A stretch of DNA of 64,000 bases from Phlebiopsis flavidoalba. Its lineage: Eukaryota > Basidiomycota > Agaricomycetes > Polyporales > Phanerochaetaceae. Below, piece after piece: positions 58,027 through 64,000 of the stretch. A program made the position numbers and the translations under genes. The stretch spans positions 62,001 through 126,000 of the forward strand of contig JAOCPU010000061.1 in the NCBI GenBank assembly GCA_035772785.1, given 5' to 3'. The notes under the pieces are model-generated. The model was given only the letters and a program-made list of their open reading frames with translations, did no database searches and had not been told where the DNA came from. Within the stretch, counting starts at the first letter, position 1. Each line of letters opens with the position of its first letter.

Positions 58027-58790
58027 AGGGAATGACGAGACGTGAGTAGGCGGGAGCCCGAGCCCGAGGCTTCAGCGGGAATTCCCGTGTTACGTAACAC
58101 TAAATGGAGGGCGGCCACAGTTTACGAAGTCGTCCTGTCCGTCTTACTTCGTGTTCGCCCTCCAGCTCGAGAAACAGAGCCTCTGCCGCATTTGCGCGCC
58201 AATATCGTTGAAAGGGTATGCACAGCGTCGCTCATAGCTGCGCCTTGCTGAAGCTCACTCCGATCCGGTAAAGGTTTGATTTGCTCCAAGGTCCAAGGTC
58301 TTCCGAGCCTTTCACCGGCCGGTTTCCCACCGAACGAGCTTGTCATAATAGGCCCCGGATGCTGCGGCTCGCCGAGGCCATCCGGTGGTGATCTGCTGAT
58401 CTGCACCCGTCGAAGCCGAGGAAAGGAATCGGCGCGGAGTACTCACTTTGCACAATCTGACACCCAAACCGTTCCTCCAGAAGCTTGCTCATGTCGGATA
58501 GCGACAAGGGTCAAACGGTAAACCTGTCTTCTGGTGAGTAAATGTTCTCTCATGCTCAGTCACACTGCGACGGGGGTAGGGCCAACCTCAGCATGGCTGT
58601 ACTCGCAGCCGGAAGAACGTCCTCATTAGACTCCACGCATTGCATCTCGAGAAAGCTACTTAGATAGCTGGCGCTGACGCTCCGTCGCTATGCTTCTTTC
58701 CGATACGGCATCATCACATTGACTCTGCGTACAGTATAAACCCCAAACCTTCGAGCCATCTCGCCTAATCTCCCCTCCGTCTCTTCAACC
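58027..58790. other. unassigned stretch
   Basis: No gene recognised. It includes the upstream region of the membrane protein gene that starts at 58791. Confidence 0.3.
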
Positions 58791-60331
58791 ATGGTGGAAG
58801 CACTGGTACAGCTCAAGAGAAGTCATCTTCCTGCCATTTTTCTCATTGCTGGAACTGAAAAAGCACCGTGATGTTCACGTACAGTCACCAGCGCAGTCTG
58901 CTCGTTCTTTGCAGTGGTGATCACATCCTTTCGCCTCTACATGCGCAGAGACAGGTATTGGTGGGATGATGCGTGCGCATTCCTATCCATGATATTCCTA
59001 TTCGTCCAAATCGCTGCTGTTTTCATGCACCTTGATAATCCATGTAAGCTACCGCCGCGCTATCAGCCTCGCATTCCATTAAACGACCTGAATCTTTAGA
59101 CCAACTATCTCATTTGGACAACATTGCCGCGTACTATATCATGGCAATGACATGGTATGCAGTCATAATATGGTAAGTCTCCGGTCGATTGTTTCTCATC
59201 TCTTTCGCCAACCCGGAGCAGGATGGCACGGCTGGCAATTCTTTATTCGGTCATACGGATAGACCCCAATCCTAAGACTCGAAAGGTGCGCACCCTCCTA
59301 ACACGTGATCACCATGTCGTTGACTTCGCGAGAAGATCTTGCATCTTGTTGGCGTCATATTTATCATTGTTCTCTTAGTGCTAAACGCGCAGCTATTTTG
59401 GGTGGGCTTCATGAAGCTGATGTACTCCATTTTTATGTTGATACCGTATGCAGGTGTGTCAGCCGATGCCGGCATGGAGAAAGGAGGCATCTCCTCAGTG
59501 TCCTCTCGATAAACAGGTCGCAATCTGCCAGCTCGTCAGTGAGTAATATCTGCTACTCTTTGCGCGCGCATGCTGACGATTATTCATTCAGCTGATATTC
59601 TTGCGGATTTGCTCCTCATTGCTGCTCCCCTTCGACTCATTTGGCATATGACGCGCGATTGATGGAACTCGCAGACGCCTCATGATCATCTTTTCAACGA
59701 GCATCGTTACGAAACGTAAGCTCGCAGCATCACTCTTATAGCGGACAGTGCGCTGACCATGAAACATGTTACGACGATTAGGATCGTTGTCGCTTGTGCA
59801 CGTTCCCGCGTTCATTTTTGAGAACGCAGGTATTTTTCAAGGTCGTCATCTCCGCTAACGGTCGAGGTAGGCGAACATCGACACGTACCCCCGTCATATG
59901 TGGGCTGACCCTCACAAAACTACTATAGAACAACGTTCTCACTCATCGTGTGCAACCTTCCTCGTAGTGGTGACTGCGGTTATGCGTACAGCCATTGGGA
60001 AACCCGAGGAGGAAACCGACCACACCAACCACATCGACATTCGGCTGGCGCGTCGCCACGCGGAGGACGAACGTTACCGGAACGACAAACTCTGACACCG
60101 CGCAAGATATCACGACTGTCAACCTGCGCGATCGCACCACCCACAGCGTTAGCACACAAAACCCGGTCCTCACCCGTCTCGACCAAAATCCGCACCATGG
60201 ACAGCGATGAGGAGCGCAAGGCCGGTGATCCACAACAAGTCGACAACATCGCGAAACCGAAAAGCAGTATCGTATGGATCACGCCCGAGAAGCTTCAAAG
60301 TGATGAGTCGAAGGAAGACGTCGGCAAATAG
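58791..60331 (+). pseudogene. seven-helix integral membrane protein (fungal rhodopsin-like/PTH11-like), frameshifted
   Basis: A family of fungal plasma-membrane proteins with seven helices, possibly sensors; ligand unknown. ATG at 58791. Blocks in order: FRLYMRRDRYWWDDACAFLS and MIFLFVQIAAVFMHLDNP (58928-59042); after an intron, AAYYIMAMTWYAVI; MARLAILYSVIRIDPNPKTR (59223-59280); VGVIFIIVLLVLNAQLFWV (59352-59400); VCQPMPAWRKEASPQCPLDK (59455-59515); ADILADLLLIAAPLRLIWHM (59592-59650); GTRRRLMIIFSTSIVT (59663-59712); LVHVPAFIFENAG (near 59800); VVVTAVMRTAIGKPEEETDH (59963-60025); and an acidic tail ending IVWITPEKLQSDES with TAG at 60329. Introns at 59043-59099, 59173-59220, 59286-59331 and 59540-59591 are plausible. 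Frame changes occur near 59660, 59840 and 60095. The topology and charged WWDDA motif fit the family well. Confidence 0.75.
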
Positions 60332-60633
60332 TCTATCGTCTACTTGCGTGGTTCAATTTAAGTATGTTACGAGCCCGGAGAATGCGGTGTGTAGTATAAT
60401 TCTTGTATTTATATTTTCTACACGGTCTCGCGCGGCCTTTATTGCTTTTCCGGGTCTTAACTCGGCGCATTCAACCCACGATCCTTATCACTGTCATGTA
60501 CATAATAGTCACTTTCTGAATATTATATCCTCTAGTCTCATTTATTGATCACTTCACAGACGATGACGAAAGACAATTTATACACTCACAAGCCTCGCCG
60601 TACCCTGCCGTACCCCAAATTTCCGTGAGCTCC
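60332..60633. other. 3' flank of the membrane protein gene
   Basis: Probable 3' UTR; nothing else recognised. Confidence 0.4.
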
Positions 60634-60642
60634 TGGTCTTAT
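60634..60642. repeat. target-site duplication, left
   Basis: TGGTCTTAT directly left of the MITE-like element, repeated at 61171-61179. With TCC included on both sides the match is 12 bp. Confidence 0.6.
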
Positions 60643-61170
60643 AGGACCCCTGACAATAGGGGAGGAACCCATCCCGAAGATTTTTCAAAACCGTCCCAGA
60701 TATACGGACGGAAATCGCGCGACTTGGGCCAGATTTGTACGGATTTTCGACGGCGTCCGGCCTGCGGCCGGACCAATCTACGGAACTTTGGCGACGGGTT
60801 GTCAGTACCACTTTACTTACCCCTATTACTAATTTACTTACTCCCATCACCAATCTTCTTACCCATCAGCGCGCGCGATGTGACCTCGCATTGCGCTGCT
60901 CCAATCTGGTTCCAATTCCTTCAAAGTCAGATTTGAAGAACCGCAACACTTCTCCCAGCTCATATTCGGACGCCGACGACCTGAGTGCCGTACGGACTTG
61001 GGGTCGGCCTCCGCCCAGGGCCAGCCATGCGTATACGGACGGACGGGTTGGCATCCGGACCAAAATTTGGCCTCCGTATGCGGATGAGGCGACGGCTGGC
61101 GGGGCCTGCGGCCGCCAAATTTATACGGACGACGCCGTGGATGGGTTCTCCCCCTATTGTCAGGGGGTCC
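60643..61170. mobile_element. ~527-bp MITE-like element with terminal inverted repeats
   Basis: The left end GGACCCCTGACAATAGGGG...AACCCATCC (60644-60675) and the right end read in reverse, GGACCCCCTGACAATAGGGG...AACCCATCC (61170-61139), form ~32-bp terminal inverted repeats. Identical TGGTCTTAT flanks both ends. Inside, TATACGGACG occurs three times (60701, 61032, 61122) and GCCTGCGGCC twice. It has no coding capacity. The structure fits a non-autonomous DNA transposon; the 9-bp (or up to 12-bp) duplication would suit a Mutator-like source, but the superfamily is not certain. Confidence 0.75.
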
Positions 61171-61179
61171 TGGTCTTAT
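61171..61179. repeat. target-site duplication, right
   Basis: Second copy of TGGTCTTAT, directly after the right terminal inverted repeat. Confidence 0.6.
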
Positions 61180-62040
61180 CGTCTCAGGATCTGGGAATCG
61201 ATCGCTTGTGCGCTTCATACTGACACGTTTAGTACGTGTTCCTCTTCAGTCATGACCTGAGTTGACGTTTCCCGGACAGGTTGTCTTTATGAACACAAGG
61301 GATAACGCCTAGACCGTCGGACTTCAAGACCTTATCACTCCCACTGACGATCTTACAACCCATAGGCTGTACGGGCCGCATGACCTTCCCATCTCCAACC
61401 CGAAGGAAAACACAAGCTCCCCGTGCCGAACGACGAACTCTCACGAGAGCCACAGAAGCTAAAATCCTGCTGTAGACTCTCTGCCCTTCCGCCCGTCAGT
61501 CACGGCTCATCGTCAAGCAGGAACTTACGGAACACGCGAAAATCCGGTGCCACAAAGCTCCCGGGCTTGTAAGCTTCTGTAAGTTGTGCTCAGTATGGAT
61601 CTTCCTGCTGCCTTTACGAGACCGTGCCCTCTCACAGACAGCCCATAATGATTATATTGTTTCAGGGCACAATGAGTCGAGGTCCACTGGGATATCCTCA
61701 CGCGTATGTATTCTGCCCAATGACAGACCAAGCTTCACCGCATGTGTGCATCGGTCGTTCGCCAGAACCGTCACACAACGCCGAGACTCGGACATAACTT
61801 TGTGAGTCATGATGACTTCCTGTGAACCTCCCTTACTCTAGATCCTGGCTCACGCAGATCCTACGGCTTCCTGGAGTCGGTAATGGCCCAGCTGTAGGAA
61901 CAACACAACCTTGTTAGACGGCTATGAGATACTAACGGAAGGACATTTCAGACTGGGCCATACGAAACTGCGCGCATAAACTATTTAAACACTCCTCATT
62001 CGACCTACCCTTCAGCCAGTTTTTGCTATCTCCTTCTATC
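61180..62040. other. unassigned stretch with promoter of the next gene
   Basis: Two unrecognised minus frames (61250-61453 and 61525-61731) may belong to one decayed gene. TATTTAAA at 61982 lies about 55 bp before the ATG at 62041 and is a likely core promoter. Confidence 0.3.
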
Positions 62041-62766
62041 ATGCTCTTCCCCAAGGCCTTTGTATCTCTCCTTGGCGTTGCGCACTTTTCGCTCTCGCTT
62101 CAATGAGCGCTAAAGGTGAGTATCATGTCCAGCGGAGCGCACTATGCAAGTCGCAGCCGGAGACTCAGACTGACTTGCTTCAGACCGCAGAGCGATTATG
62201 AAAGACTGCATCGCACATAACATGACGAGCTCGAAGACGATACAGGGCCGGTGAACACACGATCGAAATCAAGACCAGTTCATGCGGCGCGTTAAGAAGC
62301 GGCGCGAGCCCCCAAACGTGGTTTCTCTGCCATGACGAGCACGTTACACCATGAGGGCGCGTCGATTCGCAGTGCACGGAACCTGCAATATGTCAGTGCG
62401 GCATTCAATGTGAGTTTTGGGTTTGAATCTCACTCAAGGGTAGTTTTTTGAAACAAGCACCCGTGCTATGTGCCTAGGCGTCCGCGTCGACATACCCAAC
62501 GACATCTCATGCATCAACAGTGTGGATCCGGTCCCAGACCTCAATGATTGCCTCACCATGCAGAGCATATTGGTTAATGATCGTATGCCCAATTCACTAC
62601 TTCAACGCGTGGATCTACTTTATTATGTCTCATATCGGATATAGTTGCCACTTTTCTGGTGCCGCCGCCTCAGGAAGTCCTTTCTGTCGTATTTTGCTTC
62701 ATGCGAGTTTGCTGCGTTCAACTTCCGGATAGTGGTGAAACGACAATAGAGTTATTGCTTCAATGA
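62041..62766 (+). pseudogene. secreted protein of a basidiomycete family, frameshifted (paralogue 1)
   Basis: The ATG at 62041 begins a signal peptide (MLFPKAFVSLLGVA) that continues one frame over as LFALASMSAK before a GTGAGT intron. Later exons: DRRAIMKDCIAHNM; a cysteine block ICQCGIQ before a GTGAGT donor (62400); GVRVDIPNDISCINSVDPVP and DLNDCLTMQSIL (62480-62570); TFLVPPPQEV after an intron (near 62655); EFAAFNF; and DSGETTIELLLQ ending with TGA at 62764. The order CQC, VDPVP...DC, VPP, EFAAFNF, TIE is shared with the minus-strand gene at 63.5-64.0 kb. I know the family only as small Agaricomycete secreted proteins without an assigned role. Two or three frame changes, one inside the signal peptide. 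Confidence 0.55.
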
Positions 62767-63490
62767 TTTCGTAAAGTATATGATTTATTACGCCTTACAG
62801 AATAATCAAACCTAACGCGGTTTCAGGGAGACAGCGCAAATGAAATAGCCATACACTGTGGAGGAGAAGGAATATCTGCGGGCTCATGTGACCCGCGATC
62901 AATCATGCCGCTGACGACCTTTGAAGTTGTGTGAGTCAAGCATGAATAATTAGCATGTAATGTCGCTTACTGACGACCGAGTATAGATAAACGGCAGGCA
63001 TTGTCAAAATTAGATTTGCAAGTGTTTTGTAACTAGGCTGAAATAAGTGGTGTTTTCTCCGCTTAACACAACGACCAATGCGTCAGATTTCGTTGCATTG
63101 TAGCTTTGGCTCAATATTTCTTGGTATTTGTTTTCCTCGTGAGAATCGAGATTCTCTTCTGACAACTCCAAGTCTGAATGGTATCGTATCTATACATTAT
63201 GCAAGTTTGCGCAAATTCCCGCGGAGGTGGTGGAATACAAAGCTAGCAAGATAGTGTTTGACCTAATTTTGAAACTCGGGAAGTGTTGACAGACTACTAA
63301 TAGCTCTCGATTTCGATCGTTTAATATTGATGAAAACGGACGATAACGGGCGTATTCTATGATGAGTAGATCAAAATGGCATTGATGACGTCAAATCACA
63401 GTTTAAGTGTGTGCTATCTACTCTATAAAACATGTATCACCACGCGGTTGATGCTAGAAAATTCGACTGCAATGGCACTCGTTTGAAGGC
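62767..63490. other. region between convergent secreted-protein genes
   Basis: AT-rich, with 3' flanks of both convergent genes. No further feature recognised. Confidence 0.35.
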
Positions 63491-64000
63491 TCACAAACAC
63501 AACCCGCGTCCTGGTTTGCTAGGATACACACAGCAGAAAGCTGGAATGCCGCAATCGCCTATGGAAGAATGAATCCTCATGCAAATGCGATAAAAAAAAT
63601 AAGCAAAACGCTTACGAAAATCGTCTATACAATATTCCACCTCGGTATCTAGGAGGTTGAGTGCAGCAAAGGTACATGTACCCACTGTGGCTGTGGCCAC
63701 ATTTTGAAACTCAATGAGGAAGTTAGAAGCTACGCCAAAAAGGTAGTAACCTGTGAGTCATCTTGGAACAGTGAATCCTGCGACAGACACTTACGCCGAG
63801 GGATATTGAGAAGCTGCGCCGCAAGCTGAAGACAGTCGATCTGGTTCGGAACGGGGTCCACTGGTCGAAGCGCATCCTCCAGAGCCTTAATTGAGATGAG
63901 AACGTATGCTTATGAAGCAGTCGATATTTGCTCACATAGTTTGCCGCACTGGCATTCTGCCGGCTTTGAGCACTCCAGGGAAGAGCGACGACTCAATCCT
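63491..64000 (-). CDS. secreted protein of the same family (paralogue 2), 5' end beyond the window
   Basis: On the minus strand: ECQCGK before a GTGAGC donor (near 63937); exon LEDALRPVDPVPNQIDCLQL and AAQLLNIPR (63890-63797); exon YYLFGVASNFLIEFQNVATA and TVGTCTFAALNLLDTEVEYC, ending IDDF (63752-63616) with a GTAAGC donor; and a last exon with GDCGIPAFCC ending at 63491. Intron ends are canonical and no frame error is visible in these exons. The GTCTFAxxN...EYC and VDPVPxxxDC blocks define the family shared with the neighbour at 62041-62766. Signal peptide lies outside the window. Role unknown, probably extracellular. Confidence 0.6.

Noticed and set aside
1..64000. CRISPR arrays, bacterial operons, Shine-Dalgarno sites
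   Set aside because: No regularly spaced repeats and no bacterial features; spliceosomal introns show a fungal nuclear genome.
1..64000. Autonomous retrotransposon (reverse transcriptase YxDD, integrase) in the repeat-rich half
   Set aside because: I found no readable RT, integrase or transposase motif in any frame.

Overview
The window reads as nuclear DNA of a filamentous basidiomycete, most likely an Agaricomycete. The evidence is short introns (about 45-110 nt) with GT...AG ends and branch points such as TGCTAAC, and protein families typical of that group: WW-domain-like proteins, DUF6534-type multi-pass proteins, HET-domain proteins, F-box proteins, a fungal Ppo fatty-acid dioxygenase, and small secreted proteins. 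There is no sign of bacterial operons. Almost every recognisable gene is interrupted by single-base frame changes. This includes two ribosomal proteins, so the window is either a gene graveyard or a consensus carrying many indel errors. Coordinates below are spans of recognisable homology, not finished exon models. | Layout. 0-2.2 kb: HET-domain relic (-). 5.0-6.1 kb: a 1.15 kb AT-rich foldback element. 6.5-13.0 kb: a GC-rich ppo-type dioxygenase gene (-) enclosed by two inverted ~550-bp repeats, each carrying two tRNA-like modules. 13.9-15.9 kb: WW-domain-like gene (+). 17.5-18.2 kb: two more tRNA-like modules, then a 120-bp T-rich tract. 19-22.7 kb: unidentified sequence with one plausible 3' gene end. 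23.1-25.2 kb: second HET relic (+), a diverged paralogue of the first in the opposite orientation. 26.3-40.8 kb: AT-rich segment with four DUF6534-type genes, all (-), separated after the third by a GC-rich F-box gene (35.9-37.8 kb, -). 41.7-42.3 kb: mitoribosomal mL59 (+). 43.5-44.2 kb: protein with a C-terminal membrane anchor (-). 46.4-53.7 kb: type II myosin heavy chain (+) lacking a readable P-loop part. 54.2-54.7 kb: ribosomal protein eL38 (+). 57.1-57.3 kb: a compact intron-containing gene for a 43-residue cysteine-rich secreted peptide (+). 58.8-60.3 kb: seven-helix integral membrane protein (+). 60.6-61.2 kb: a 527-bp MITE-like element with a target-site duplication. 62.0-64.0 kb: two convergent paralogous secreted-protein genes. 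| Function. The housekeeping genes (mL59, myosin II, eL38) lie together at 41-55 kb. The accessory, repeat-rich half (0-41 kb) holds the nonself-recognition and F-box families, the membrane-protein array and the oxylipin gene. I see no operon-like cooperation. The most unusual structures are the tRNA-like modules with over-long, mutually unrelated terminal stems, and their inverted placement around the ppo gene.
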